This document shows positions 7,429-16,012 of a DNA stretch of 46,830 nt, in pieces. Within the stretch, counting starts at the first letter, position 1; every line of letters starts with the position of its first letter. A model generated the notes under the pieces. That model searched no databases, was not told the origin of the DNA, and was given only the letters and a program-made list of their open reading frames with translations. Location: positions 1 through 46,830 of the forward strand of contig CAYUHC010000003.1 of assembly GCA_964444555.1 (NCBI GenBank), written 5' to 3'. The stretch comes from CAYUHC01 sp964444555 (lineage in GTDB: Bacteria > Patescibacteriota > Minisyncoccia > Phycocordibacterales > JACOZG01). A program made the translations under genes and the position numbers.

Positions 7429-8892
7429 ATGGCTTCATTAGAAGAATTACGCAGTGAGCGCATCAAAAAATTGGAGGCGCTCAGATCGGCGGGCATCGAT
7501 CCTTATCCGACTGATTTTCCTCATGACCACAGTGTGGCCGAAGTGGTGGCTGGGTTTGATGAGCTGGTAACCTCGGGCAAAAAAGTCTCAATCGTTGGTC
7601 GAGTCCGAGCGATCCGCGGTCAGGGGGGTATTTTGTTTTGTAATCTTGATGACGGGACGGGCACCTTTCAGGCCGTGTTTAAAAAAGATGAATTACCAGC
7701 TGAACTATTTGAACGTTTTGTGGAGACGGTGGACTTGGGCGACTTTATTGGCGTGACGGGGCCGCTGTTGGTTACCAAACGAGGCGAACAGAGCGTGGCG
7801 GTTGCCGAGTGGTTGATGTTGGCCAAAGCGCTCCGGCCCTTGCCGAGCCAGTGGCACGGCCTTTCGGAAGTTGAGGAGCGCTTTCGTCGACGTTATCTTG
7901 ATAGCTTGATGTCTCCAGAGGTGCGCGAGCGTTTCGTTTTGCGCTCGCGTTTGATTGCCGAGGTGCGCCAATTCTTACAGCGACATGATTTTATGGAGGT
8001 GGAGACACCAATGCTCCAGACGGTCGCTGGCGGGGCAACGGCCACTCCCTTTGTTACTCATCACGAGGCGCTTGATCTCGATTTGTATTTACGAGTCGCT
8101 CCCGAACTCCATCTCAAGCAAATGGTGATTGGCGGATTTTCTAAAGTCTTTGAATTGGGGCGAAGTTTTCGTAACGAAGGACTCGATGCGACCCACAATC
8201 CGGAGTTTACCTCGCTTGAGGTCTATGAGGCCTACGGTACTCCTGCGACGGCTCAGAAGTTGGTGGCCGAGATGGTGCGCTCGGTCTTTAAAAAAGCGTT
8301 GGGGACGGCGGAGGTGGCCTATAACGGCGCGGTCCTCTCTTTTGCTGGTCAGATTCCGGCGATCACCTTTGCTGACCTACTTCAAAAATACACGCTGATT
8401 AATGATTTGAATTTGCCCGAAAAAGAGTTGGCACTAAAGGCCGCTCAATTTGGTATTACGGTGGCGCCCGGCGAACATCGGACCAAAATTTTGGACAGCA
8501 TTTACAAAAAGATGTGTCGACCAAAATTAATCCAACCTATTTTTATTACCGATTATCCGGTTGAGTTTTCGCCCTTGGCCAAGCGTCAAGCCGATCAACC
8601 CAGTTTAATTAGTCGTTTCCAGTTAGTTGCTGGCGGTTTGGAGTTGGTTAACGGCTTTGCCGAACTTAACGATCCCTTGGATCAGGCCGAACGTTTTACC
8701 GAGCAAGAAGCTCGGCGCGCTGGCGGTGATGAGGAGGCCCAAGCTAAGGACGACTCTTATGTTGAAGCGTTGGAGTATGGTTTGCCGCCTACGACTGGTT
8801 GGGGATTGGGGATTGATCGGTTGGTGATGCTGGCCACGGACACTCAGGCGATTAGGGAAGTAATTTTCTTCCCAACAATGCGCCCGCGCTAG
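7429..8892 (+). CDS. lysS: Lysyl-tRNA synthetase, class II
   Basis: Charges tRNA-Lys. 487 aa, normal length. The N-terminal OB-fold (IVGRVRAIRGQGGILFCNL) binds the anticodon. In the catalytic domain motif 1 is near FLQRHDFMEVETPML, motif 2 is FRNEGLDATHNPEFTSLE, and motif 3 is GLGIDRLVML near the C-terminus. It lies directly after greA, a common pairing. Confidence 0.96.
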   Translation: MASLEELRSERIKKLEALRSAGIDPYPTDFPHDHSVAEVVAGFDELVTSGKKVSIVGRVRAIRGQGGILFCNLDDGTGTFQAVFKKDELPAELFERFVETVDLGDFIGVTGPLLVTKRGEQSVAVAEWLMLAKALRPLPSQWHGLSEVEERFRRRYLDSLMSPEVRERFVLRSRLIAEVRQFLQRHDFMEVETPMLQTVAGGATATPFVTHHEALDLDLYLRVAPELHLKQMVIGGFSKVFELGRSFRNEGLDATHNPEFTSLEVYEAYGTPATAQKLVAEMVRSVFKKALGTAEVAYNGAVLSFAGQIPAITFADLLQKYTLINDLNLPEKELALKAAQFGITVAPGEHRTKILDSIYKKMCRPKLIQPIFITDYPVEFSPLAKRQADQPSLISRFQLVAGGLELVNGFAELNDPLDQAERFTEQEARRAGGDEEAQAKDDSYVEALEYGLPPTTGWGLGIDRLVMLATDTQAIREVIFFPTMRPR

Positions 8893-8907
8893 CGAAGGAG
8901 GTGATTT

Positions 8908-10359
8908 GTGTTTACAATAGAGATGATGAAGTATTTTAAACTCAAGCGTTGGTGGTGGTGGCTGATCGCCGCGGTGGTTGTGTTTGGCTTGTTGTGGTGG
9001 TGGTGGTGGCGTGAGCCCGCCGCACCGACTGATCGAGTCACGGTGGCGCCAAGTGACGTGGAGCAGATCGTCACGGTGATTGGTACTGTGGCCGCGGCCG
9101 CCGACACTTCGTTGGCCTTTGAGACGGCGGGCCGAGTGGTGGCGACGCCGGTGATAGTCGGTCAATCCGTCCGGGCCGGTGAGGCCTTGGTGCGCTTGGA
9201 TACGTCCACCCTGGAAGCCGAGTTGGCTGCCGCCCGAGCCGCGGTGGCACTGAAGCGCGCCGAGGCGGGCAACACTTCCATTAACGTCGCGGAGGTGACG
9301 AGAGAGCAAGACCAATTAGTGGTTAGTGCTTATCGCACCCTGCTCTCTAGTGATTTGAGGCCCGTGCCTTCGTCGGCGAACTATGATCTGACGCCGCCGG
9401 TAATTACTGGTCGTTACACTGGGGCGGAGGGGCAATATAAAATTCGTATTCTTCGCAAAACTGGCGGCGGGGATGATTTTGAGTTGTTGACCTTTGGTCT
9501 GGAGCGCTCTGGCCCGATCTTGATCGAAGATAGTGAGCCAACACCGCTCGGGACCCAGGGCTTATTTATTTCTTTCCCTGACGACATTTTTGCTTACGAC
9601 GACACCACTTGGTACATTGATATTCCTAATCAATCAAGCAGCGATTATGCCGACAATTATAATGCTTATCGCGAAGCGATGCGGACTCGTGATCGAGTGA
9701 TTGGTGAGGCCGAGGCCCGAGTGACTGGCAAACTGACTGGTTTAACGGTGGCTGAGGCCGAGGTGGCGCAGGCCGAAGCGGAAGTTCGTCGTCTCGAACA
9801 GGAGATTGCTCAGCGCACGCTCCGTTCGCCAATTGATGGCATAGTGGCACTCCAAGATGCCGAGGTGGGTGAGTTAGTCTCGGCCGGCGTGGTGGTGGCC
9901 AAAGTCATTTCCGCTAATAATTTTGAAATCGAATCAAAGGTGCCCGAGGCGGAGATTGCTAAGTTGGCCGTGGGCAATAAGGGGACGGCGACGCTTGATG
10001 CGTATGGCGAGGCCCTACGTTTGCCGGTGACCGTAACGCAGATTGATCCCGCCGAAACGGTGGTCAATGACGTAGCCACTTACAAAATCACTGTTCAGTT
10101 TGATTCTCGTGACGAGCGGATCCGTTCGGGAATGACGGCTAACGTCAACATTAACTCGGCTTCGAGTAATGGGGCGCTGGCCATTCCCGTCCGAGCCCTT
10201 ATTTATGACGATCGTGGGCCAGCAGTTTACGTTGCTACGGCGACCGGCTCAGAAAAGCGCTCGGTCACGACGGGTATTTTGGGAGTTAATGGTTTGATTG
10301 AGATTTTGTCTGGCTTGGAAGCTGGCGAAGTCGTTTTAACCGACCCACCGCGCGAGTAA
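8908..10359 (+). CDS. HlyD/MacA-type membrane-fusion (adaptor) protein
   Basis: Adaptor subunit of an efflux or secretion system, 483 aa. Start GTG 8908 is fixed by a near-perfect ribosome-binding site (AAGGAGGTGATT, 5-nt spacing); ATGs at 8923 and 8926 are poorer. One membrane helix (about residues 18-33) is bracketed by runs of four and five tryptophans. The lipoyl half-motif (VGQSVRAGEALVRLD) and its partner (SPIDGIVALQDAEVGELV) flank the helical hairpin, which is interrupted by an insert of about 100 aa that looks beta-rich. The C-terminal barrel ends in GLEAGEVVLTDPP. No ABC partner is adjacent; the exporter pair at 27528-29501 is a candidate. Confidence 0.85.
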   Translation: MFTIEMMKYFKLKRWWWWLIAAVVVFGLLWWWWWREPAAPTDRVTVAPSDVEQIVTVIGTVAAAADTSLAFETAGRVVATPVIVGQSVRAGEALVRLDTSTLEAELAAARAAVALKRAEAGNTSINVAEVTREQDQLVVSAYRTLLSSDLRPVPSSANYDLTPPVITGRYTGAEGQYKIRILRKTGGGDDFELLTFGLERSGPILIEDSEPTPLGTQGLFISFPDDIFAYDDTTWYIDIPNQSSSDYADNYNAYREAMRTRDRVIGEAEARVTGKLTGLTVAEAEVAQAEAEVRRLEQEIAQRTLRSPIDGIVALQDAEVGELVSAGVVVAKVISANNFEIESKVPEAEIAKLAVGNKGTATLDAYGEALRLPVTVTQIDPAETVVNDVATYKITVQFDSRDERIRSGMTANVNINSASSNGALAIPVRALIYDDRGPAVYVATATGSEKRSVTTGILGVNGLIEILSGLEAGEVVLTDPPRE

Positions 10360-10384
10360 ATTTAAACTTTTTAGACGACAATCA

Positions 10385-10413
10385 AATCTTCGCTTAAAAG
10401 CGGAGATTTTTTG
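10385..10413 (+). terminator. Intrinsic terminator after HlyD-like gene
   Basis: Stem AATCTTCGC/GCGGAGATT (one T-G pair) around a TTAAAA loop, followed by TTTTTTG. It insulates the dcw promoter downstream. Confidence 0.75.
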
Positions 10414-10426
10414 TGGATAAGTGGGG

Positions 10427-10455
10427 TTGGTGAGTGGGTGGAAGTGGCATATAAT
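10427..10455 (+). promoter_or_regulatory. dcw-cluster promoter
   Basis: TTGGTG (10427-10432), 17-nt spacer, perfect TATAAT (10450-10455). GTGGG repeats of MraZ type lie in the spacer and just downstream. Confidence 0.7.
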
Positions 10456-10479
10456 GATAGCGTGGTGGGATAAAGTGGG
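10434..10479 (+). promoter_or_regulatory. Putative MraZ operator repeats
   Basis: GTGG(G/C) units at 10434 and 10444 and GTGGG units at 10465 and 10475, each pair spaced 10 bp; further GTGG units lie at 10413 and 10421. Known MraZ sites are TGGGN repeats with 10-bp period upstream of mraZ. Here they straddle the -10 box, which fits autorepression (inference). Confidence 0.6.
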
Positions 10480-10485
10480 TTTTAT

Positions 10486-10920
10486 ATGCTCATCGGCGAG
10501 TATCATCATACGATTGACCAGAAGAAACGAATCGCCTTGCCCTCGCGGCTGCGTAAGGAACTTGGTCGTAGTGTGGTAATAACGCACGGGCTGGATCATT
10601 GTTTGGCCGTCTATCCGGAAAAGCAGTGGTCCCACGTTGCCGAAAAGTTAGGCAACCTCTCAATGGGTCAAGCAGACACGCGAAGCTTTAACCGTTTTAT
10701 GTTGGCGGGAGCGGTGGTCGCGGAGGTCGACAAGATGGGGCGAGTGTTGATTCCTGATTTTCTGAAAGAGTATGCCGGCCTCCAAGAAGAAGTGGTGATG
10801 GCGGGAGTCCATAATCGTTTAGAGATTTGGGATCAGGCCCGCTGGCGTGAGTACAAGAGCGGAGTCGAAAAGCAGGCCGACGCTCTGGCGCAAAAGTTAG
10901 GTGAGATCGGAGTGATCTAG
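10486..10920 (+). CDS. mraZ: Division/cell-wall cluster regulator MraZ
   Basis: AbrB-like DNA-binding protein heading the dcw cluster, 144 aa. Two SpoVT/AbrB-like repeats are visible: MLIGEYHHTIDQKKRIALPSR at the N-terminus and VAEVDKMGRVLIPDFLKEYA near residue 80. In other bacteria MraZ represses its own operon and forms rings. The repeated GTGGG elements in its promoter support autoregulation. It is followed 4 nt later by rsmH, the conserved order. Confidence 0.95.
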   Translation: MLIGEYHHTIDQKKRIALPSRLRKELGRSVVITHGLDHCLAVYPEKQWSHVAEKLGNLSMGQADTRSFNRFMLAGAVVAEVDKMGRVLIPDFLKEYAGLQEEVVMAGVHNRLEIWDQARWREYKSGVEKQADALAQKLGEIGVI

Positions 10921-10924
10921 GGTT

Positions 10925-11824
10925 ATGGCACATCTCCCTGTTTTGCTCGAAGAGGTGCTGGCCGACTTGGATCCTCAGCCCGACGATGTGATGGTGGATG
11001 CCACAATCAATCGCGGGGGTCACGCCGGAGTGATCTGTCAGCAATTGTCCGGCGGGGGATTCTTAGTTGGGATCGACGCGGACGGCGGAGCGCTCGTCGA
11101 AGCGAAGACGGCTCTGGCTCAGTGTCCTTGCCCGGTTAGATTGATCGAAAGTAATTTCCGTCATCTGGCTGAGCGATTGCACGAGGTCGGGATTACTAGC
11201 GTTAACGGTATCTTGATGGATCTGGGGTGGAGTTCGGATGAGTTGGAGCGTTCGGGTCGGGGATTTAGCTTTCGTCGACACGAACCTCTGCTTATGACTT
11301 ACGCGAGCAATCCCGGTCCTGATGATCTAACGGCGGCCCGAATCGTCAATCAGTGGAGCGAGGAGCGGTTGACCAGCATCTTGCGGGAATTTGGCGAAGA
11401 ACGCTTTGCTCCCCGGATCGCCGCCGCCATCGTGGCCACGCGCCGCCTCCGCCCGATTGAGACGACGGATGATCTGGTGGCGATTGTCTTAAGCGCTGTT
11501 CCGTCCTGGTATACCCATCGCCGTCTCCATCCCGCGACCAAAACTTTTCAGGCCATCCGGATGGCGACCAATGATGAGTTAGGGGCTCTGCAGGCAGGAT
11601 TAGTCAGCGCTTGGCAGGTCTTGGCTCCCGGTGGCCGACTGGCGGTGATCAGTTTCCACAGTCTCGAGGCTCGAATCGTTAAAACTTTTTTTCAAGGGCT
11701 GGTGCGGGAGGGTCGAGCGGAATTTGTTCACAAAAAAGTGACCAAACCAACTTACGCTCAGACTCGCGAAAATCCTCGCAGCCGCAGTGCGCAATTACGA
11801 ACCATTAAAAGAGTATCCTTATGA
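10925..11824 (+). CDS. rsmH: 16S rRNA (cytosine-1402 N4) methyltransferase
   Basis: SAM-dependent enzyme methylating C1402 of 16S rRNA. 299 aa. Family motifs include HLPVLLEEVLADL at the start, DATINRGGHAGVIC (SAM site; most homologues have DxTxGxGGHS), LMDLGWSSDELE, and the C-terminal FHSLEARIVK and PRSRSAQLR. It ends with a 4-bp overlap (ATGA) on the ftsL-like gene. Confidence 0.95.
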   Translation: MAHLPVLLEEVLADLDPQPDDVMVDATINRGGHAGVICQQLSGGGFLVGIDADGGALVEAKTALAQCPCPVRLIESNFRHLAERLHEVGITSVNGILMDLGWSSDELERSGRGFSFRRHEPLLMTYASNPGPDDLTAARIVNQWSEERLTSILREFGEERFAPRIAAAIVATRRLRPIETTDDLVAIVLSAVPSWYTHRRLHPATKTFQAIRMATNDELGALQAGLVSAWQVLAPGGRLAVISFHSLEARIVKTFFQGLVREGRAEFVHKKVTKPTYAQTRENPRSRSAQLRTIKRVSL

Positions 11825-12138
11825 CCACACTTCGCACCGTTGAATATCCTTATCGTTTATATGTTCATTATTTTTTGGCTTTAGCGGTGGTGGTCTTGGG
11901 CGTCTACATTTTCTTTGTTAATGCCATCATTATGGACGTCGTGGGACGTGAGCGCGCTCTCCAGTCATTGGCCGAGATTAAAACTGAGGTAACGACCCTA
12001 GAGTCGGCTTACTTAACTTTGGCTAGTACGGTGACGCTTGATCGAGCCACGGAGTTGGGCTTGGTCCCCGTGGCTGGCGCGACGGACTTTGCTTATCGCG
12101 AGAGTGCTCCGACGGCGCAAGTTAGCTTTCGACGCTAA
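11821..12138 (+). CDS. ftsL: FtsL-like division protein
   Basis: Small bitopic membrane protein, 105 aa. Cytoplasmic tail, one helix at about residues 15-36 (HYFLALAVVVLGVYIFFVNAI), then a heptad-rich segment (ERALQSLAEIKTEVTTLESAYLTLA) expected to pair with a FtsB-like partner. FtsL diverges fast; the call rests on size, topology and its place between rsmH and ftsI. It overlaps rsmH by 4 bp. Confidence 0.75.
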   Translation: MTTLRTVEYPYRLYVHYFLALAVVVLGVYIFFVNAIIMDVVGRERALQSLAEIKTEVTTLESAYLTLASTVTLDRATELGLVPVAGATDFAYRESAPTAQVSFRR

Positions 12139-12154
12139 GTAATACCGAGAGTCT

Positions 12155-13861
12155 ATGGCGGCCAGATTGGAGCGACGAATCGGAATTATTGCGGGCTTGC
12201 TAGTTTTGGGCGTTTTAATTTTAACCGCTCGGTTGTTTTTTATTCAGATTGTTAAAGGGGGGTATTATGCCGACCGAGCCGATCGCCAATATCAGCGACC
12301 AGTTACTAACGCGCCAGACCGGGGCTCAATTTATTTTTTAACTAAAGACGGAGCGCGGGTGACCGCCGCCACGATGCGACAGGGTTTTGTGGTGGCGATT
12401 AATCCGCGGTTGATTAAAGATCCAGCCGAGACCTATCGCCGGCTGGCCGAGATCTTGCCCTTGGAGCGAGAAACTTTTTTAGCTCAAGCTAGTGATCGAG
12501 ACGATTCCTATGTGGAGATTGCCGATCGCGTCGAGACGCGCGTGGCCGACCTGATTGCCGCCGCCAAGATTGAGGGTGTTGGGGCTTACCAAAAGCGTTG
12601 GCGCGTCTATCCGGCCGGGACGCTGGCGGCGCACGTGCTCGGCTTTATTGCCTATGATGGCGATACGCGCACTGGCCGTTATGGTTTGGAGAAGCAGTAT
12701 AACGAAATTTTAGAACGCGATCCGACCCAAACCTTTATTAACTTTTTGGGTCGGGCCTTTGCCGAGATCCGCGGCACGGCCTCTGGTCGCTTAACGCAAA
12801 CTGAGGCGGATTTGGTTCTGACGATTGAGCCGGAGGTCCAACTTAATTTAGAAAAGGAGTTGGCGTTAGTCCGTGAGCGTTACGCCGCCGCCGAAGTCGG
12901 TGGGATTGTGCTGGAGCCCACCACCGGCGCGGTGGTGGCGATGGCGGCGGCACCCAATTTTGATCCCGGCGGCCGCCAGAGTGATATCTCGATTCTCACC
13001 AACCCTCTCGTCAGTAAGGTTTACGAAATGGGCTCAATCGTTAAGCCGCTCACCGTGGCGGCCGCCCTGGATGCGGGAACCATTACTGCCGATACGACTT
13101 ACGTCGACACGGGCCGCCTCTTGATTGATGGTCGACCGATCATGAATCATGATGGCAAGAGTCATGGTGCGGTCTCGATGCAACAGGTCCTTAACCAGTC
13201 TCTAAACACTGGAGCGGTTTTTGCGATGCAGAGTTTGGGTAAGTCCAAATTCCGTGACTACTTTTACGGCTACGGTTTAAGCGAGAAGACGGGGATTGAT
13301 CTACCTAGCGAAGGTACGGGTTTGTTAAAAAATTTAAATAGCCCGCGCGAGGTCGAGTACGCGACGGCCTCTTTCGGTCAGGGGATTGCGGTGACGCCCA
13401 TTGCCATGGCGCGCGCTTTGGCGGTGCTAGCCAATGGTGGTAAATTAGTCACGCCGTACGTGGTGGCGCGCTTTGATCGTTACAATAGTCGCTTGTCGAG
13501 CGAGGTGACGCCGGCCTCTGGGCGAAGTGTTTTGAAGCCAGAAACCAGCGCCGAAATTAGTCGGATGCTCGTGCGAGTCGTTGACGAATCTTTGGCGGGC
13601 GGCAAAGCTAAGCTTGAGCACTATCAGGTGGCCGCTAAGACGGGTACGGCGCAGATGGCCAATCCGGCTGGCGGCTATTACGCTGATCGCTATCTGCACT
13701 CCTTCTTCGGCTACTTTCCCGCTTCGGCGCCACGCTTCTTGACCTTTCTTTACGTTGTCTACCCGCAGGGCGTCCAATACGCTTCCGAGACGCTGACTCA
13801 GCCGTTTATGAATCTAACCAACTTTTTGATAAACTATTACCAAGTGCCGCCGGACCGCTAA
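12155..13861 (+). CDS. ftsI: Division-specific transpeptidase (PBP3/FtsI)
   Basis: Class B PBP that cross-links septal peptidoglycan, 568 aa. One membrane helix at about residues 7-28, dimerisation domain, then a transpeptidase with S294-I-V-K297 (GSIVKPLTV), the SLN motif in NQSLNTGAV, and K495-T-G (AAKTGTAQ). It follows the ftsL-like gene by 16 nt and precedes murF by 10 nt. Confidence 0.95.
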   Translation: MAARLERRIGIIAGLLVLGVLILTARLFFIQIVKGGYYADRADRQYQRPVTNAPDRGSIYFLTKDGARVTAATMRQGFVVAINPRLIKDPAETYRRLAEILPLERETFLAQASDRDDSYVEIADRVETRVADLIAAAKIEGVGAYQKRWRVYPAGTLAAHVLGFIAYDGDTRTGRYGLEKQYNEILERDPTQTFINFLGRAFAEIRGTASGRLTQTEADLVLTIEPEVQLNLEKELALVRERYAAAEVGGIVLEPTTGAVVAMAAAPNFDPGGRQSDISILTNPLVSKVYEMGSIVKPLTVAAALDAGTITADTTYVDTGRLLIDGRPIMNHDGKSHGAVSMQQVLNQSLNTGAVFAMQSLGKSKFRDYFYGYGLSEKTGIDLPSEGTGLLKNLNSPREVEYATASFGQGIAVTPIAMARALAVLANGGKLVTPYVVARFDRYNSRLSSEVTPASGRSVLKPETSAEISRMLVRVVDESLAGGKAKLEHYQVAAKTGTAQMANPAGGYYADRYLHSFFGYFPASAPRFLTFLYVVYPQGVQYASETLTQPFMNLTNFLINYYQVPPDR

Positions 13862-13871
13862 TCTTTTTACG

Positions 13872-15170
13872 ATGGCTCGCCAATTTTTACGCTCAATCGT
13901 TATTGCTATTATTCGTTGGGAGGCCAAACAAGTCCTCCGCAAGTATCGTCCCAAAATTGTGGGCATTACCGGTAGTGTGGGCAAGACGGGAACCAAGGAG
14001 GCCGTGGCCACGGTGCTCCGCTCGCGTTACCAGGTTCGGCAGAGTGCTAAAAGTTTTAATGGCGAGTTGGGCGTTCCGCTTACAATCTTAAATCTCCCTA
14101 ACGCTTGGTTAAGTTTGTCTGGTTGGTTAAAAAACATTGTGGAGGGTGCCAGTCTCATTTTGTTTAAAAGTCCTTACCCGGAGTGGCTGGTGTTGGAGGT
14201 GGGAGTGGAACAGCCTGGCGACATTGATTGGATTACGAGTTGGGTTAAGTTTGACGTCGCGGTGGTGACGCGCCTACCGGAGGTGCCCGTCCATGTGGAA
14301 TATTTTTCTTCTCCCGAAGAGGTAGCCGAAGAGAAGATGAAGTTGGCCCAAGCGGTGCCGGCGACGGGAAGGGTTATTTTAAATGGGGACGATGAACGGA
14401 TCATGGCGCGCTCGCGCGGCCTCTCGGCGCCCGCGGTGACTTATGGCTTTGGCCCCGGCCTAACTATCCAGGGCGAGCATCCCGAATCGTTGATCGAAGA
14501 GGGGGTGCCCAAGGGACTTAGTTTTAAATTAGCCACGGGTGGGCACAATTTGCCCGTGCGCGTTAAGGGCTTGGCCGCGCCACATCAGTTATATGGCGTG
14601 ATGGCGGCGATAGCGGTGGGGCAATTTGTGGGCCTTAATTTGGTGGAGATCGCCGAGTCGCTTGGTCATCTCGAGACACCGCCGGGTCGTTTCCGACTAA
14701 TCCCAGGCATCAAAGAGACGTTGATCGTAGATGATAGTTATAATTCGTCGCCGGCGGCGCTTGAGGCGGCGCTAGAAACTTTTGGCAAAATGAGTACGAC
14801 TGGTCGGCGCTTGGCCGTCTTAGGCGATATGCTCGAGTTGGGGCCGCTGACGATTGAGGCCCATCGCCGCGCCGGCGAGCAGGTGGCCGCCGCCAAAATT
14901 GATTTTTTAATTACCGTGGGGATGAGGACTAAGTTTTTGGCCGAGGCGGCGCATAAGCACAAGATGCTTAAAAAGCAGATGCTCCATTTTGATACGTGGC
15001 AGGGGGTGGGGGAGAAGTTGCAAGCGATGCTCCAGCCCGGCGATATTGTGCTCATTAAGGGCTCGCAGTCAATCCGGCTGGAAAAGGTGGTGGAGGAAGT
15101 GATGGCCGAGCCCGACCGCGCCGCCGAGCTCCTCGTCCGCCAGGATCCCGAGTGGAAGAAGCGTGGCTAA
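13872..15170 (+). CDS. murF: MurF-like ligase lacking the N-terminal domain
   Basis: Mur ligase that adds D-Ala-D-Ala to UDP-MurNAc-tripeptide, 432 aa. The ATP loop (ITGSVGKTGTKE) begins near residue 33, against about 107 in E. coli MurF, so the usual N-terminal substrate domain is replaced by a short hydrophobic/basic helix (LRSIVIAIIRWEAKQVLRKY). The central domain (VLEVGVEQPGDIDW, DDSYNSSP) and C-terminal Rossmann domain (LAVLGDMLELG, VLIKGSQSIRLE) are intact. It ends the dcw operon; a strong terminator follows at 15218. MurE, MurD, MurC and FtsZ are not in the window. Confidence 0.88.
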   Translation: MARQFLRSIVIAIIRWEAKQVLRKYRPKIVGITGSVGKTGTKEAVATVLRSRYQVRQSAKSFNGELGVPLTILNLPNAWLSLSGWLKNIVEGASLILFKSPYPEWLVLEVGVEQPGDIDWITSWVKFDVAVVTRLPEVPVHVEYFSSPEEVAEEKMKLAQAVPATGRVILNGDDERIMARSRGLSAPAVTYGFGPGLTIQGEHPESLIEEGVPKGLSFKLATGGHNLPVRVKGLAAPHQLYGVMAAIAVGQFVGLNLVEIAESLGHLETPPGRFRLIPGIKETLIVDDSYNSSPAALEAALETFGKMSTTGRRLAVLGDMLELGPLTIEAHRRAGEQVAAAKIDFLITVGMRTKFLAEAAHKHKMLKKQMLHFDTWQGVGEKLQAMLQPGDIVLIKGSQSIRLEKVVEEVMAEPDRAAELLVRQDPEWKKRG

Positions 15171-15217
15171 GGGCGGAGTAGCAATACTTGACGAAAATTT
15201 TTTCTTGGCCATCCACC

Positions 15218-15255
15218 AGCCGCTGAGTTTTACACACTCAGCGGCTTTAATTTTA
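15218..15255 (+). terminator. Intrinsic terminator of the dcw operon
   Basis: Perfect 11-bp stem AGCCGCTGAGT/ACTCAGCGGCT (15218-15228 with 15236-15246), 7-nt loop, then TTAATTTT. The 100 nt that follow (15256-15352) show no gene or clear structure. Confidence 0.88.
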
Positions 15256-15352
15256 TAATAGGTAGTGTTTTAGGTGAGCTTCTAAGGACGCCTGGTCAGA
15301 AATGGTTTCTAAAATAAACAATCCGTTTCTTATTAGGGGCTGAACAGTCACC

Positions 15353-15381
15353 TTGACAATGTGATATTAAAGGTATATAAT
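15353..15381 (+). promoter_or_regulatory. Perfect consensus promoter of accessory operon
   Basis: TTGACA (15353-15358), 17-nt spacer, TATAAT (15376-15381). It is the only exact match to the sigma-70 consensus found in the window, so strong transcription of the three genes downstream is expected. Confidence 0.85.
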
Positions 15382-15390
15382 ATAAGATAG

Positions 15391-15409
15391 AGATGGCATT
15401 GGGTCATCT
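15391..15409 (+). promoter_or_regulatory. 5'-UTR hairpin related to that at 1696
   Basis: AGATGGCATTGGGTCATCT: the ends AGATG/CATCT pair. Length, first seven bases and last four bases match the 1696-1714 element. It sits about 10 nt after the -10 box, at the expected transcript start. Confidence 0.45.
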
Positions 15410-15460
15410 GTTCATTCACAAGGGTCCTAGAGAACCCGTTTCCCTAAAGGAGCAAATCTC

Positions 15461-15997
15461 ATGACGACGACCAAAGAAATGGTTCTGCGGACACTCGGCA
15501 GTTCTGGAGTTTCCTTCGACGAATCTGTGGTTGACTTACTCGAGCAGCGAATCGAGAAAGCTATTCAGGGTCGCAGAAGGAACCAGAAGCTCAGTCCCCT
15601 GGGGTTGGCATTCACGACCGCCAGGAACTGGGCAGTCAGCCAGAAGCGGAGATCCGCTGCGGCTGCCAGACGAACGGCTCGCGAGCTTCTCGCTGCAGAG
15701 CAGGCTCGCCTCGAGAAAGACCTGTATGAGCGGTGCCGGGAAGAGTTTGATCGAATTTTCTTCAAACTCCTGCCCGATCTCCGCTGCAGTCAGCCGAAGC
15801 AGCTTCAGCTCGTAAAGCTGATCTGCTTCGAAGGCCTTTCTCTGGAAGAGTGCGCGGAGCGCTTGCCGGGAACTTCCGGCGAACAGCGCTTTAAGTGGAA
15901 GGCGCGCGGGTTCAAACTGGTGATGGCGCAGGCTTCGCCAGAACTCCAGCAGTACCTTCGCCGCTTCTTGACCGCGAAGAGCGAGTGCAAGAGGTGA
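15461..15997 (+). CDS. ECF-sigma-like protein
   Basis: 178 aa, first gene of an operon with a perfect promoter. Residues about 45-66 (GLAFTTARNWAVSQKRR) resemble sigma region 2.3-2.4 (typical pattern ARNxAxxxxRR), and about 120-155 (LVKLICFEGLSLEECAERL, then a basic helix) resemble the region 4 helix-turn-helix (FEGLSxxEIAExL). The N-terminal core-binding part of region 2 is short, so it could be an ECF sigma factor, a sigma-like regulator or just an HTH protein. AAAGGAG ribosome-binding site 9 nt before the ATG, placed in a possible TTCC/GGAG hairpin. Leucine is mostly CTN rather than the TTG favoured by neighbours. A 255-aa antisense frame covers this gene and is judged spurious. Confidence 0.6.
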   Translation: MTTTKEMVLRTLGSSGVSFDESVVDLLEQRIEKAIQGRRRNQKLSPLGLAFTTARNWAVSQKRRSAAAARRTARELLAAEQARLEKDLYERCREEFDRIFFKLLPDLRCSQPKQLQLVKLICFEGLSLEECAERLPGTSGEQRFKWKARGFKLVMAQASPELQQYLRRFLTAKSECKR

Positions 15998-16012
15998 AAA
16001 CCAAATGGTCCA

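Noticed and set aside
8623..9315. A 230-codon minus-strand frame over the end of lysS and start of the adaptor gene
   Set aside because: It covers two well-supported plus-strand genes and is His/Pro/Arg-rich, as expected for a shadow of TGG/GCC codons.
15393..15464. A 23-codon leader ORF whose stop overlaps the ATG at 15461 (ATGA)
   Set aside because: It has no ribosome-binding site, and copies 2 and 3 of the leader do not keep an equivalent ORF, so the hairpins explain the region better.
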